DNA from: Betaproteobacteria bacterium
Lineage (GTDB): Bacteria > Pseudomonadota > Gammaproteobacteria > Burkholderiales > SG8-39
Reading direction: 5' to 3'
Length of the DNA stretch: 16,232 bases
Assembly (NCBI GenBank): GCA_004298295.1
Contig: SCUH01000155.1
Coordinates: 1-16,232 of the forward strand
Below, piece after piece: positions 5,614-13,923 of this stretch. Within the stretch, counting starts at the first letter, position 1; every line of letters begins with the position of its first letter. Below the pieces are notes generated by a model. That model was given only the letters and a program-made list of their open reading frames with translations. It was not told the origin of the DNA and made no database searches. Position numbers and translations under genes: made by a program.

Positions 5614-6410
5614 AGTTCCACGTTGTCGATCAGCCTTGTCGCGCCGAGCCGCGCCGCGGCCAGCACCACGAGGTCGCGATCGCCCGCCTGCGGCGGCGCG
5701 AGATCCGACTGCCGCCGCAGTTCCAGGTAATCCGCTTTCCAGCCCGCCGCACCCAGCGCAACCAGCGCGCCCGCGGCGGTTTCCAGGCCGTCCCGCACCG
5801 CGCACAGCAGGCGGTGCAGGCGCGGCGCTTCGGCGCGCTCGGCAGTCGACAGGTAGCCGTTGCGCGAGCTCAGGGCCAGGCCGTCGGGCTCGCGCACCGT
5901 CTCCGCGGCGACGATCTCGACCGGCAGGTCGAACTGGCGCACCATGCCGCGCACGATGTGCAGCTGCTGATAGTCTTTCTTGCCGAACACCGCAATCCCG
6001 GGCTGCACGCAATTGAGAAGCTTCAGCACCACCGTCGCGACGCCTTCAAAGAAGTGCGGCCGGAACTGCCCTTCGAGCTGGTTCGCGATCGGCGGCGGCT
6101 CCACCAGGAACGTCTGCGGCTCGGGATAGAGCACGCTTTCGTCGGGCGCGAACAGCAGCGCCACGCCCTCGGCCTCGAGCAGCGCGCAGTCGGCGGCGAA
6201 GGTGCGCGGGTAATGCTCGAAATCCTCGTGCGGCGCGAATTGCAGCCGGTTGACGAAGACGCTCGCGGCGACGTGGGCCGCGCGCTGCCGCGCGATGCGC
6301 ACCAGGGCGAGGTGGCCGGCGTGCAGATTGCCCATCGTCGGCACGAAGGCGAGCTCGCGGAATGCGGCGCGCGCCGCCCGCAATGCGTCGATCGAGCGCA
6401 CGACACGCAT
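5601..6410 (-). CDS. panC: Pantothenate synthetase (pantoate-beta-alanine ligase)
   Basis: The product is 269 residues, near the family's usual length. It joins pantoate and beta-alanine with ATP to give pantothenate, the coenzyme A precursor, in the cytosol. The nucleotidyltransferase signature PTMGNLHAGH is at residues 24-33. VFVNRLQF is at 51-58, the second conserved block FGKKDYQQ at 142-149, and GLALSSRN, equivalent to the KMSKS-like loop, at 177-184. The ATG shares one base with the panB stop (TGATG), which implies coupled translation. It is the last gene of the minus-strand operon and overlaps the 78-residue gene by 13 bases at its end. Confidence 0.97.
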   Translation of the reverse strand: MRVVRSIDALRAARAAFRELAFVPTMGNLHAGHLALVRIARQRAAHVAASVFVNRLQFAPHEDFEHYPRTFAADCALLEAEGVALLFAPDESVLYPEPQTFLVEPPPIANQLEGQFRPHFFEGVATVVLKLLNCVQPGIAVFGKKDYQQLHIVRGMVRQFDLPVEIVAAETVREPDGLALSSRNGYLSTAERAEAPRLHRLLCAVRDGLETAAGALVALGAAGWKADYLELRRQSDLAPPQAGDRDLVVLAAARLGATRLIDNVELQLG

Positions 6411-7201
6411 CAGTAGCAGTGCTCCGGTCCCGGAAAGGAGCCGTCCTTGACCGCGGCGACGTAGTTGCGGACCGCCGCGGCGACGCTTTCGGCTCCGGCC
6501 ATGAAATTGCGCGCGAAGCGCGGCTCGTAGCCGGATACGCCCAGCATGTCGTGCAGCACCAGCACCTGTCCGGAGCAATGCGTTCCGGCGCCGATGCCGA
6601 TCGTGGGGACGTCCACGGTCGCGGTCACCGACTTCGCCAGGGCCGCGGGAATCGCCTCCAGCACGATCATGCTGGCGCCGGCGGCAGCGAGCGCCTTGGC
6701 GTCGTCGAGCAGCCGGGCGGCGCCCGCCGCGTCCTTGCCCTGGACCCGGAAACCACCCAGCGCGTGCACCGACTGCGGCACGAGGCCGATATGGCCGCAT
6801 ACCGGTACGCCGCGCGCGGCGAGAAACTGCACCGTCTCGGCCATCAGAGCGCCGCCCTCCAGCTTCACCATCTGCGCCCCAGCGGCCATCAGGCGCGCCG
6901 AGGCCGCGAAGGCCTGCTGCGGCCCGCCCTGGTAACTGCCGAAGGGCAGATCGCCGAGGAGAAAGGCGCGCTGCGCGCCGCGGGCCACGCAGGCGATGTG
7001 GTAGGCGACCTCGTCCAGTGTCACGGCGAGGGTGGAATCGCGCCCCTGCACCACCATGCCGAGAGAATCGCCGACCAGCAGGGTCTCCACCCCGGCGGCG
7101 TCGAGCACGCGGGCGAAACTCGCGTCGTAGGCCGTGAGCATGGTGATTTTCTCGCCCGCCTGGTGCAGCCGGGCAAGGTCGTGCAGCGTCAGTCGTGTCA
7201 T
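6410..7201 (-). CDS. panB: 3-methyl-2-oxobutanoate hydroxymethyltransferase
   Basis: The product is 263 residues, the standard length. It transfers a hydroxymethyl group from methylene-tetrahydrofolate to 2-oxoisovalerate, giving ketopantoate, the first committed step of pantothenate synthesis. Mg-binding and active-site residues are visible: Asp45 in LLVGDSLGMV, Asp84 in GDLPFGSY, Lys113 and Glu115 in VKLEGG, and the catalytic Glu182 in LEAIP. GHIGLVPQSV and PTIGIGAG are also conserved. The ketopantoate reductase PanE is not in the window. The gene starts 19 bases after the kinase stop and overlaps panC by 1 base. Confidence 0.97.
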   Translation of the reverse strand: MTRLTLHDLARLHQAGEKITMLTAYDASFARVLDAAGVETLLVGDSLGMVVQGRDSTLAVTLDEVAYHIACVARGAQRAFLLGDLPFGSYQGGPQQAFAASARLMAAGAQMVKLEGGALMAETVQFLAARGVPVCGHIGLVPQSVHALGGFRVQGKDAAGAARLLDDAKALAAAGASMIVLEAIPAALAKSVTATVDVPTIGIGAGTHCSGQVLVLHDMLGVSGYEPRFARNFMAGAESVAAAVRNYVAAVKDGSFPGPEHCY

Positions 7202-7220
7202 GGGCGGGCCTGGTGTGCGA

Positions 7221-7856
<636 letters not shown>

Positions 7857-7858
7857 GG

Positions 7859-8341
7859 CTAGGGCGAAAGCCGCTCGATCACCTGTCCGGTGCAGCGCCC
7901 GAGCAGGGCGTGCGCGCTGCCGCGCCCGGGAATCCGTGCCTGCGGGTCGATCTCGGTGAGCGGCAGCAGAACAAAGGCGCGCTCGTGCAGGCGCGGATGC
8001 GGCACGGTGAGCGCGGGCAAAGCGATGTCCGCCTCGCCGTAGAGCAGCAGGTCGAGATCGAGCGTGCGTGGCGCGTCGCGAAACGTGCGCTCGCGGCCGT
8101 GGGCGCGCTCGATCGCCTGCAGCGCCGCGCAGAGCGCCTCGGGCTCGAGCTCGGTCTCCAGGCGCGCCACCGCGTTGATGAAATCGGGTTGCTCGAGATG
8201 GCCCAGCGGCGCGCTGCGGTAGAGGGAGGAGCGGGCCGTGAGCTGCGTGCGCGGCAGTTGCGCGAGCTCTTCGAGCGCCGCGAGCACCTGCTGACGCGGC
8301 CCATTGAGGTTGGCGCCCAGCCCCACGTAGGCCACCGTCAT
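7859..8341 (-). CDS. folK: 6-hydroxymethyl-7,8-dihydropterin pyrophosphokinase
   Basis: The product is 160 residues, typical for the stand-alone enzyme. It transfers pyrophosphate from ATP to hydroxymethyl-dihydropterin in folate synthesis. The start is AYVGLGANL. RDAPRTLDLDLLLYG at residues 88-102 holds the two Mg-binding aspartates (95 and 97), and PHPRLHERAFVLLPL at 114-128 is the other family block. Its ATG overlaps the pcnB stop as ATGA (8341-8338). Tetrahydrofolate from this pathway supplies the cofactor used by PanB in the same operon. Confidence 0.96.
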   Translation of the reverse strand: MTVAYVGLGANLNGPRQQVLAALEELAQLPRTQLTARSSLYRSAPLGHLEQPDFINAVARLETELEPEALCAALQAIERAHGRERTFRDAPRTLDLDLLLYGEADIALPALTVPHPRLHERAFVLLPLTEIDPQARIPGRGSAHALLGRCTGQVIERLSP

Positions 8342-9681
8342 GGCGCGGGTTCGGTCGGCGCGGCGGTTTTCTTGCGCCGGCGCCGGCGGCGCCGTTTCGG
8401 CGCCCCGGTATCGGGCAGCAGCATCGCCTGCCGCGTCTCGGGATCGGCGCTCTGGAAGGCGCGCCACCAGGCCTCGAGGTCGGCCGGCACCTCGCCGCTC
8501 GCCGCCCGCAGGGCGAGGAAGTCGTACCCCATGCGAAAGCGCGGCGCCTCGAGCAGGCGCAAGGCGCGCTGACCCGAGCGCTGCTCGAAACGCGGCTGCA
8601 TCGCCCAGACTTCGCGCATCGTTGCCGTGAGCTTGCGCGTGATGGCGAGCTTCTCGCACTGCAGGTCGAGCACTTCGTCCATCGCTGCCTCGAGCGCGAG
8701 CAGGCTGCGCTCGCCGCGCTTTTCGCGCGCGCGCCAGGCCGACAGCACCTCGTGCCACAGCAGCGCGGCGAAGAGGAACGCGGGCGACACCGGCTTGCCC
8801 GCCAGCACGCGCGCGTCGGTCTGCGCCAGCGCGAGGGTCACGAAACGCTCGCCGAGCGGCTGATCGAGGATCACGTCGAGCAGCGGCAACAGGCCCTGGT
8901 GCAGGCCCTCGTCGCGCAACTGCCGGACGCAGGCGCTGGCGTGGCCCGACAGCAGCAGCTTCAGCATCTCGTCAAACAGGCGCGCCGGGGGAACGCTTTC
9001 GAGCAGCGTCGCCAGGCGCTTGACCGGCGCGCGCGTCGCAGCGTCGATCGACAGGCCGAGCTTCGCGGCAAGCCTGACCGCGCGCAACATGCGCACCGGG
9101 TCCTCCCGGTATCGCGTCTCCGGATCCCCGATGATGCGCATGGTGCGTTTCTTCAGGTCCGCCAGCCCGCCGTGATAGTCGATGACCTCCTCGGTGGCCG
9201 GGTCGAAATACAGCGCGTTGATGGTGAAATCCCGCCGCCGCGCGTCCTCCTCCAGCGTGCCGAAGACGTTGTCGCGCAGCACGCGCCCGTGCTCGTCCTG
9301 CACGCGGGCCTGCGCCCCTTCGGTCTCGGCATCGGACAGCGCGGCGCGGAAAGTGGACACCTCGACCGTCTCGGCGCCGAGCATGACGTGCACGATGCGA
9401 AAGCGCCGCCCGATCAGCAGCGCGCGCCGGAACAGGGGCTTGACCTGCTCCGGTCGCGCGTCGGTGGCAATGTCGAAATCCTTGGGCGGCAGATGCAGCA
9501 GCAGGTCGCGCACCGCGCCGCCCACGACGTAGGCCGCGTGGCCGTGCGCGGCAAGCACTTCGCACACCTTGCGCGCGCCGGGGCTGAGCTGGTCGCGCGA
9601 CACGTGATGCTTGTCGCGCGGCAGGCGCAGGGGACCCTTCTGCCCGAGTCCCAGCACCCGCCGGATGAAGCGCTTGATCAT
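8338..9681 (-). CDS. pcnB: Poly(A) polymerase I
   Basis: The product is 447 residues. It adds poly(A) to RNA 3' ends, which marks them for decay. The nucleotidyltransferase head has YVVGGAVRDLLL around residues 51-62 and the metal-binding pair Asp68/Asp70 in KDFDIATDA. LIGRRFRIVHV at 89-99 is the feature that separates poly(A) polymerases from CCA-adding enzymes. RRDFTINALYFD and GDPETRYREDPVRMLRA follow. The tail is a run of arginines and lysines (PKRRRRRRRKK), likely RNA-binding. The ATG at 9681 gives a natural N-terminus (MIKRFIRRVLG), although the frame stays open upstream. It overlaps the preceding phosphatase stop as ATGA and the folK start as ATGA. Confidence 0.96.
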   Translation of the reverse strand: MIKRFIRRVLGLGQKGPLRLPRDKHHVSRDQLSPGARKVCEVLAAHGHAAYVVGGAVRDLLLHLPPKDFDIATDARPEQVKPLFRRALLIGRRFRIVHVMLGAETVEVSTFRAALSDAETEGAQARVQDEHGRVLRDNVFGTLEEDARRRDFTINALYFDPATEEVIDYHGGLADLKKRTMRIIGDPETRYREDPVRMLRAVRLAAKLGLSIDAATRAPVKRLATLLESVPPARLFDEMLKLLLSGHASACVRQLRDEGLHQGLLPLLDVILDQPLGERFVTLALAQTDARVLAGKPVSPAFLFAALLWHEVLSAWRAREKRGERSLLALEAAMDEVLDLQCEKLAITRKLTATMREVWAMQPRFEQRSGQRALRLLEAPRFRMGYDFLALRAASGEVPADLEAWWRAFQSADPETRQAMLLPDTGAPKRRRRRRRKKTAAPTEPAP

Positions 9682-10340
9682 CGCAGCGAGATCATAGGCC
9701 AACCGCGGCGGCGCGCCTCGGCCGCGAGGGTTTCGTCGGGATCGACCGCAACCGGGTGCGTGACGCGTTCGAGCAGCGGCAGGTCGTTGTGCGAGTCGCT
9801 GTAGAAAGTGCTGCGCGGCAGCTCGGCCCAGCGCAGGCCCTGGTGCGCGAGCCATTGCTCGACGCGCAGGATCTTGCCCTCGCGGAAGCAGGGCCGCCCC
9901 GCGACGCGCCCGGTGAAGCGGCCGTCGATCGCTTCGGGCTCGGTCGCGATCAGGTGCCCGATGCCGAACTCGCGCGCGATCGGCGCGGTGACGAAGCTGT
10001 TGGTCGCAGTCACCACCGCGCACAGATCGCCGGCCGCGGCGTGCTGCCGTACCAGCGCGCGGGCCTTGTCGCCGATCATCGGCCGGATGCGCTGGCGCAT
10101 GAAATCCGCGTGCCAGCGCGCCAGGTCGGCGCTCGAGTGCTCGGCCAGCGGCCGCAGCGCGAAACCGAGGAACTCGTGAATGTCGAGCGTGCCGGCGGCG
10201 TATTGCTCGTAGAATGCCTGGTTCTGCGCCTCGTACTCGACGCGTTCCAGCACGCCCCGGTCGACGAGGAACTGGCCCCACTCGTAGTCGCTGTCGCCCG
10301 AGAGCAGCGTGTTGTCGAGATCGAACAGGGCGAGCTTCAT
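9678..10340 (-). CDS. HAD-superfamily subfamily IB phosphatase
   Basis: The product is 220 residues with all four HAD motifs: FDLDNTLL (nucleophile Asp7, acid/base Asp9), VTATN (Thr111), a Lys at 156 in REGKILR, and YSDSHNDLPLL (Asp182, Asp186). The helical cap between motifs I and II fits subfamily IB, the phosphoserine-phosphatase-like group. The physiological substrate is uncertain: histidinol phosphate, phosphoserine or another small phosphate are all possible for this clade. It starts at the overlapping ATGA of the hda stop and ends in the ATGA of pcnB. Confidence 0.9.
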   Translation of the reverse strand: MKLALFDLDNTLLSGDSDYEWGQFLVDRGVLERVEYEAQNQAFYEQYAAGTLDIHEFLGFALRPLAEHSSADLARWHADFMRQRIRPMIGDKARALVRQHAAAGDLCAVVTATNSFVTAPIAREFGIGHLIATEPEAIDGRFTGRVAGRPCFREGKILRVEQWLAHQGLRWAELPRSTFYSDSHNDLPLLERVTHPVAVDPDETLAAEARRRGWPMISLR

Positions 10341-10948
10341 TCGGCCGCTGCCTTGAGCGCCGCGCGCACCAGCGGCAACGTCACCGGGCGCTGCTGCTCG
10401 AGGGACAGGCGGTCGACCCGGTCGAGGATCGCGCCGAGCGAGGGCAGGTCGCGCCGCACGTGGTTGAGCAGGTAGCGGGCGACCTCATCGCCGAGGCGCA
10501 TGCCGCGGCGCGCCGCCTCCGATTGCAGGTAGTGCACCCGCTCCACGTCGGTGAGCGGTTGCAGGTGATAGACGAGGCCCCAGGCGAGGCGGCTGCGCAG
10601 GTCATCGCGCAGCGGCAGCTGCGCCGGCGGCGCATTGCCCGCAGCGAGGACCGCGCCGCCGGAATCGCGTGCCTCGTTGATGCGGATGAAAAGCGCCCGC
10701 TGCTGCGCTTCGTCGAAGCGCTCGACGTCGTCGGCGACGACCAGCGGCCGCGTCGCCGCGCGCGCGGCGGCCGCCAGCAGGTGGCTGCGTCCCGAGCCCG
10801 TTTCGCCCCAGAGGTAGAAGATGCTCTCGGCGAGGCGGCCATCTGCCAGCTCGCGCAGGCGCGCCACCAGCTCGCCGCTCGCACCGATGACGAAATTGTC
10901 GAACGAGGGGTCTGGCGGCGGCGAAATACCTAGCGCGAGCTGCCGCAT
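10337..10948 (-). CDS. hda: DnaA regulatory inactivator Hda
   Basis: The product is 203 residues and resembles the AAA+ domain of DnaA without its DNA-binding domain. The N-terminus MRQLALGI carries the QL-x-L clamp-binding motif, which tethers Hda to DNA-loaded sliding clamp so that it can stimulate ATP hydrolysis by DnaA and prevent re-initiation. The P-loop is GETGSGRSHLL (48-58); Arg in place of the usual Walker Lys is normal for Hda. AWGLVYHLQPLTD and DLPSLGAILDRVD are also DnaA/Hda-like. It is the first gene of the minus-strand operon. It has no clear Shine-Dalgarno sequence and lies 41 bases from the divergent purM. Confidence 0.9.
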   Translation of the reverse strand: MRQLALGISPPPDPSFDNFVIGASGELVARLRELADGRLAESIFYLWGETGSGRSHLLAAAARAATRPLVVADDVERFDEAQQRALFIRINEARDSGGAVLAAGNAPPAQLPLRDDLRSRLAWGLVYHLQPLTDVERVHYLQSEAARRGMRLGDEVARYLLNHVRRDLPSLGAILDRVDRLSLEQQRPVTLPLVRAALKAAAE

Positions 10949-10989
10949 ATGAAGGTCGAGTAGAATCGAACGAACTTCCGAACTGTAGC
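10949..10989. promoter_or_regulatory. Short divergent promoter region between hda and purM
   Basis: Only 41 bases separate the two start codons, so both promoters must be short or overlap the opposing genes. On the plus strand TAGAAT at 10961-10966 is a fair -10 for purM, placing the start of transcription near 10973. No matching -35 is convincing. No clear -10 is seen for hda. Confidence 0.3.
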
Positions 10990-12024
10990 ATGTCGAACGG
11001 ACTGTCCTATCGCGACGCCGGCGTGGATATCGACGCGGGCGATGCCCTCGTCGAGGCCATCAAACCGCTGGCGCGCCGCACGCTGCGGCCCGAAGTGCTG
11101 ACCGGCATCGGCGGTTTCGGCGCGTTGTGCGAGCTGCCCAGGAAGTATCGCCAGCCGGTGCTGGTCTCGAGCACCGACGGCGTCGGCACCAAGCTGAAGC
11201 TCGCCTTCGCCATGGACCGGCACGACAGCGTGGGGATCGACCTGGTGGCGATGAGCGTCAACGACGTCCTGGTGCAGGGCGCCGAGCCGCTGTTCTTCCT
11301 CGACTATTTCGCCTGCGGCAAGCTCGACCGGCGCGTCGCCGCGGAGGTTATCGGCGGCATCGCGCGCGGCTGCGAGCTGGCGGGCTGCGCCCTGATCGGC
11401 GGCGAGACCGCCGAAATGCCCGGCATGTACCCGGTGGGCGAATACGATCTGGCGGGGTTTTGCGTCGGCGTAGTGGAGAAGGACCGCATCGTCGACGGGC
11501 GCTCGATCCGCGCGGGCGACCGGCTGCTGGGTCTCGCCTCGAGCGGGGCGCATTCCAACGGCTATTCGCTGATCCGCCGCATCCTGGAGCGGGGAAAACC
11601 GAACCTGCAAAGCGACGTCGGCGGCCGGCCGCTCGGCGAGGCGATCCTCGAGCCGACGCGCATCTACGTCAAGAGCGTGCTGGCGCTGCTGGCCGAGGTA
11701 CCGGTCAAGGGACTTGCCCACATCACGGGCGGAGGCATCACCGGCAACGTGCCGCGCATGCTGCCGGCGGGTACGCGCGCGGTGATCCGCGCGAACGCGT
11801 GGCCGCAGCCGGCGCTGTTCCAGTGGCTGCAGGCGGCGGGCCGGGTGGCGGCCGAAGAAATGCATCGCGTCTTCAATTGCGGCATCGGCATGGCGATCGC
11901 GCTCGACGCGAGCGACGCGCCGCGTGCAGCGCAATTGCTGCGCCGGGCGGGCGAGACGGTGTACGAGATTGGCGAGATCGAGGCCGACGCCTCGGCGCCG
12001 GAGCCCTACGCGCGGGTCGTCTAG
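10990..12024 (+). CDS. purM: Phosphoribosylformylglycinamidine cyclo-ligase (AIR synthetase)
   Basis: The product is 344 residues, the usual size. It closes the imidazole ring of purines using ATP, the fifth step of de novo synthesis, in the cytosol. Motifs in order are SYRDAGVDIDAG, STDGVGTKLK at 61-70, DLVAMSVNDVLVQGAEPLFF, IGGETAEMPGMY, HSNGYSLIRRIL, HITGGGITGNVPRML and NCGIGM. It is divergent from hda and followed directly by a strong hairpin. No other purine gene is present in the window. Confidence 0.97.
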   Translation: MSNGLSYRDAGVDIDAGDALVEAIKPLARRTLRPEVLTGIGGFGALCELPRKYRQPVLVSSTDGVGTKLKLAFAMDRHDSVGIDLVAMSVNDVLVQGAEPLFFLDYFACGKLDRRVAAEVIGGIARGCELAGCALIGGETAEMPGMYPVGEYDLAGFCVGVVEKDRIVDGRSIRAGDRLLGLASSGAHSNGYSLIRRILERGKPNLQSDVGGRPLGEAILEPTRIYVKSVLALLAEVPVKGLAHITGGGITGNVPRMLPAGTRAVIRANAWPQPALFQWLQAAGRVAAEEMHRVFNCGIGMAIALDASDAPRAAQLLRRAGETVYEIGEIEADASAPEPYARVV

Positions 12025-12030
12025 AAAAAA

Positions 12031-12057
12031 GAAAGCCCCGCACCGGGCGGGGCTTTC
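12031..12057. terminator. Bidirectional intrinsic terminator between purM and the phasin gene
   Basis: A perfect 10-bp stem (GAAAGCCCCG / CGGGGCTTTC) encloses the loop CACCGGG. On the minus strand it is followed by a run of six T (complement of 12025-12030), ideal for ending phasin transcription. On the plus strand the stem ends in CTTTC, weaker but usable for purM, whose stop is 7 bases upstream. Confidence 0.85.
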
Positions 12058-12133
12058 GGTCACTTCCTCGTTCTTGCTTTCGGGCGAAGCAGTTTCGCGG
12101 GTTGGGTCCCGCCGCGCTTGCGCGCGACCGGAA

Positions 12134-12676
12134 TTACGCGACTTTCTTCACCTTGGCGAAGTTTTTTGCGGTCTCTGTCGCGGCGGCCACATTGGCTTCC
12201 GCGATCTCGGTGGCCTGCCGGGCGACCTTGGTCATGTTGTCGTAAGCCGAGTTGGCGGCGGCAATCATCTGCTTCATCGCGGTGACGGCGACGTCGGAGC
12301 CGGCCGGGGCATTCTTCGCGGCCTTGTCGAGCAGCGAGACGAAGCTGTCATTCCATTCGGCGACGCGTTTCTCGGTCATCTTCGAAAATTCGGCGTTGGC
12401 CTGCGTGGCGACTTCGTACACGCTCTTCGAATAGGCGACGGCCTTCTCGATCGCGGGCTGCGCGAACGAGGTCTGCAGGCTGATGAATTCCTGCGCGTCC
12501 TTGGCGCCGGCGAGGGCGCGGGCGTTGGCGATCGAATCCTCGAACGCGGTCTTGAACGCGGTGGCGTTCAGGTTGGCAAACTTCTCGAACGCTGCATACT
12601 GGGACGTGGCGAGCGCGAGGATCGCGTCGACGTTGGTCTTGTTCGCAGCCTGGACTTGCTCGGGGGTCACGTACAT
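12134..12676 (-). CDS. phaP: Phasin family protein (PHA granule-associated)
   Basis: The product is 180 residues, Ala-rich and almost wholly helical, with the Phasin_2-like pattern MYVTPEQVQAANKTNVDAIL at the start and YSKSVYEVATQANAEFSKM in the middle. The tail is lysine-rich (AKNFAKVKKVA). Such proteins coat polyhydroxyalkanoate granules and control their number and size. There is no signal peptide. A good ribosome site (AAAGGAG, 6 bases before the ATG) and a near-consensus promoter suggest high expression. Phasins are a broad family, so a granule role is probable but not proven. No PHA synthase is in the window. Confidence 0.85.
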   Translation of the reverse strand: MYVTPEQVQAANKTNVDAILALATSQYAAFEKFANLNATAFKTAFEDSIANARALAGAKDAQEFISLQTSFAQPAIEKAVAYSKSVYEVATQANAEFSKMTEKRVAEWNDSFVSLLDKAAKNAPAGSDVAVTAMKQMIAAANSAYDNMTKVARQATEIAEANVAAATETAKNFAKVKKVA

Positions 12677-12721
12677 CGGGCACTCCTTTTCGGTTGACGG
12701 TTTGGGTTCGGTCGGGCGCTA

Positions 12722-12737
12722 TTGTGCGCCGCAGCAA
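12722..12737. promoter_or_regulatory. Operator-like box at the phasin transcription start
   Basis: TTGTGCGCCGCAGCAA is an imperfect inverted repeat related to the perfect box at 12776-12790. It lies where the phasin transcript should begin, just downstream of the -10 hexamer, a natural position for a repressor such as PhaR. The regulator is inferred. Confidence 0.45.
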
Positions 12738-12742
12738 TTCAA

Positions 12743-12770
12743 ATTATAGGCGCGAAGCTTTGAAAGTCAA
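12743..12770 (-). promoter_or_regulatory. Sigma70 promoter of the phasin gene
   Basis: On the minus strand, TTGACT (12770-12765) and a perfect TATAAT (12748-12743) are separated by 16 bases. Transcription would start near 12736, giving a leader of about 60 bases. This is the strongest promoter-like sequence in the window. Confidence 0.8.
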
Positions 12771-12775
12771 GAAAT

Positions 12776-12790
12776 TTGTGCAGCGCACAA
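12776..12790. promoter_or_regulatory. Perfect inverted repeat TTGTGC-N3-GCACAA upstream of the phasin promoter
   Basis: TTGTGCAGCGCACAA lies 5 bases upstream of the -35 hexamer. A further half-like copy, TGGTGCACAA, follows at 12803-12812. With 12722-12737 this gives three related boxes around one promoter, as expected for a cooperatively bound repressor. PhaR, the PHA-responsive repressor of phasin genes, is the obvious candidate, from knowledge of the pathway. Confidence 0.5.
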
Positions 12791-12889
12791 TCCTCGCGTG
12801 GTGTGGTGCACAAGGCCTTGCTTGGAGCTCGGCTGCGCAAGTGTATGAAACGCTTCGGTAAATGACTGCCATCGAGCCTTTGGTCATGC

Positions 12890-12909
12890 TATAAGCAAAC
12901 GGTCGTTTG
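12890..12909 (+). promoter_or_regulatory. TetR-gene -10 element and overlapping palindromic operator
   Basis: TATAAG (12890-12895) is a good -10 with only a weak -35 upstream. The inverted repeat CAAACG-GT-CGTTTG (12896-12909) follows at once and covers the expected start of transcription near 12902. This position and symmetry are typical of TetR-family autoregulation. The leader before the ATG at 12918 would be about 16 bases, without an obvious ribosome site. Confidence 0.6.
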
Positions 12910-12917
12910 TTTGCCTT

Positions 12918-13505
12918 ATGCCCTTGAAACCACTGAAATCGACCCGATCGGACAACCGCCTCGCGGCGGTTCTGGACGCTGCAGCGCGTCTGTTTGCGGA
13001 CAAAGGGTATTCGGCGACCACGATGCGCGACATCGCGGAGGCGAGTGACATGCTGCCGGGATCGCTTTATTACCACTTCGCGGCCAAGGAAGACCTGCTG
13101 GTCGCGGTCTATGAGGCCGGGGTGCGCCAATTGGTCGAGACGGTGCGCGCGGCCATCGGCAATGAGGGCGATCCGTGGGCGCGGCTGGAGGCCGCGTGCG
13201 CGGCGCACCTCGAAACGCTCCTGCGGCAAAGCGATTATGCGCAGGTGCTGGTGCGCGTGCTGCCCGCCGATGTCGGCAACGCCGCGGTGCGCCTGAAGGC
13301 CTTGCGCGCCGACTACGAGCGCCCGTTTCGCGAGCTCGTGGGCGCGCTGCCGCTGCCGCCGGCGACCGACCGCGGCATTCTGCGGCTGATGCTGCTCGGT
13401 GCGCTCAACTGGTCGCGCTTCTGGTTCGCCGAAGGCGGCCGCGATTCGCCGCGCAGCCTGGCGCGGAAATTCGTGCATTTGCTCCGGGAGACCCAGCATG
13501 CTTGA
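12918..13505 (+). CDS. TetR/AcrR-family transcriptional regulator of the mutase operon
   Basis: The product is 195 residues. The N-terminal helix-turn-helix is clear: VLDAAARLFADKGYSATTMRDIAEASDMLPGSLYYHF (about residues 18-54), with the SLYYHF and KEDLL signature. The C-terminal part is a helical ligand-binding domain without a family I can name. The gene overlaps the B12-subunit gene by 8 bases, so it is the first gene of the mutase operon. It most likely represses its own operon through the palindrome at 12896-12909 until an acyl-CoA or acid ligand binds. The target and ligand are inferred. Confidence 0.9.
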   Translation: MPLKPLKSTRSDNRLAAVLDAAARLFADKGYSATTMRDIAEASDMLPGSLYYHFAAKEDLLVAVYEAGVRQLVETVRAAIGNEGDPWARLEAACAAHLETLLRQSDYAQVLVRVLPADVGNAAVRLKALRADYERPFRELVGALPLPPATDRGILRLMLLGALNWSRFWFAEGGRDSPRSLARKFVHLLRETQHA

Positions 13506-13923
13506 GCGTCCGCCGAAAGTGATCATCACCAAGATCGGGCTCGACGGCCACGATCGCGGCAGCCGGGTAATCGCGGCGTATCTGCGCGATTGCGGCATGG
13601 AAGTGGTGTACACGCCGCCGTGGCAGCCGCTGGCCGCGGTGGTGAAGCTCGCCATCGAAGAGGACGCCGACGTGATCGGCATTTCCTCGCTCGCGACCGA
13701 CCACTTGCTGGTGCCGAAGCTCATCGACGCGCTGCGCGCGGCGGGCGCGGCCGAGGTGCAGGTGGTGGTCGGCGGCATCGTGCCGCCCGCGGACGAGGCG
13801 CGACTGCTCGAATCCGGTGTCGCGCGCGTGTTTCACCCCGGGGTATCGCTGCAGGAAATCGCCGATGGCGTGCGCGCGCTGGCCGGGCGGGTGCGTGCGG
13901 TGCAGGAAGGAGTCTCGACATGA
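13498..13923 (+). CDS. Coenzyme-B12-binding small subunit of an acyl-CoA mutase
   Basis: The product is 141 residues, about the size of the stand-alone B12 subunits of 2-hydroxyisobutyryl-CoA and related mutases. The cobalamin motif is present: Lys12, Asp16, His18 and Gly21 in KIGLDGHDRG, with His18 as the lower axial ligand. VIGISSLATDH and VVGGIVPPAD are the second and third B12-contacting loops. Its ATG lies inside the end of the TetR gene and its stop overlaps the large-subunit ATG as ATGA, so subunit amounts are probably matched. The call is firm for B12 binding; the substrate depends on the large subunit. Confidence 0.93.
   Translation: MLERPPKVIITKIGLDGHDRGSRVIAAYLRDCGMEVVYTPPWQPLAAVVKLAIEEDADVIGISSLATDHLLVPKLIDALRAAGAAEVQVVVGGIVPPADEARLLESGVARVFHPGVSLQEIADGVRALAGRVRAVQEGVST

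Noticed and set aside
10337..10948. Hda as an inactive ATPase because the Walker Lys is Arg
   Set aside because: Hda proteins commonly have G-R-S-H in this loop, including the E. coli protein as I recall it, so this is normal for the family.
10930..12063. A 377-codon minus-strand frame covering purM
   Set aside because: It is an antisense shadow of purM, with no motif, and would run through the terminator hairpin at its start.
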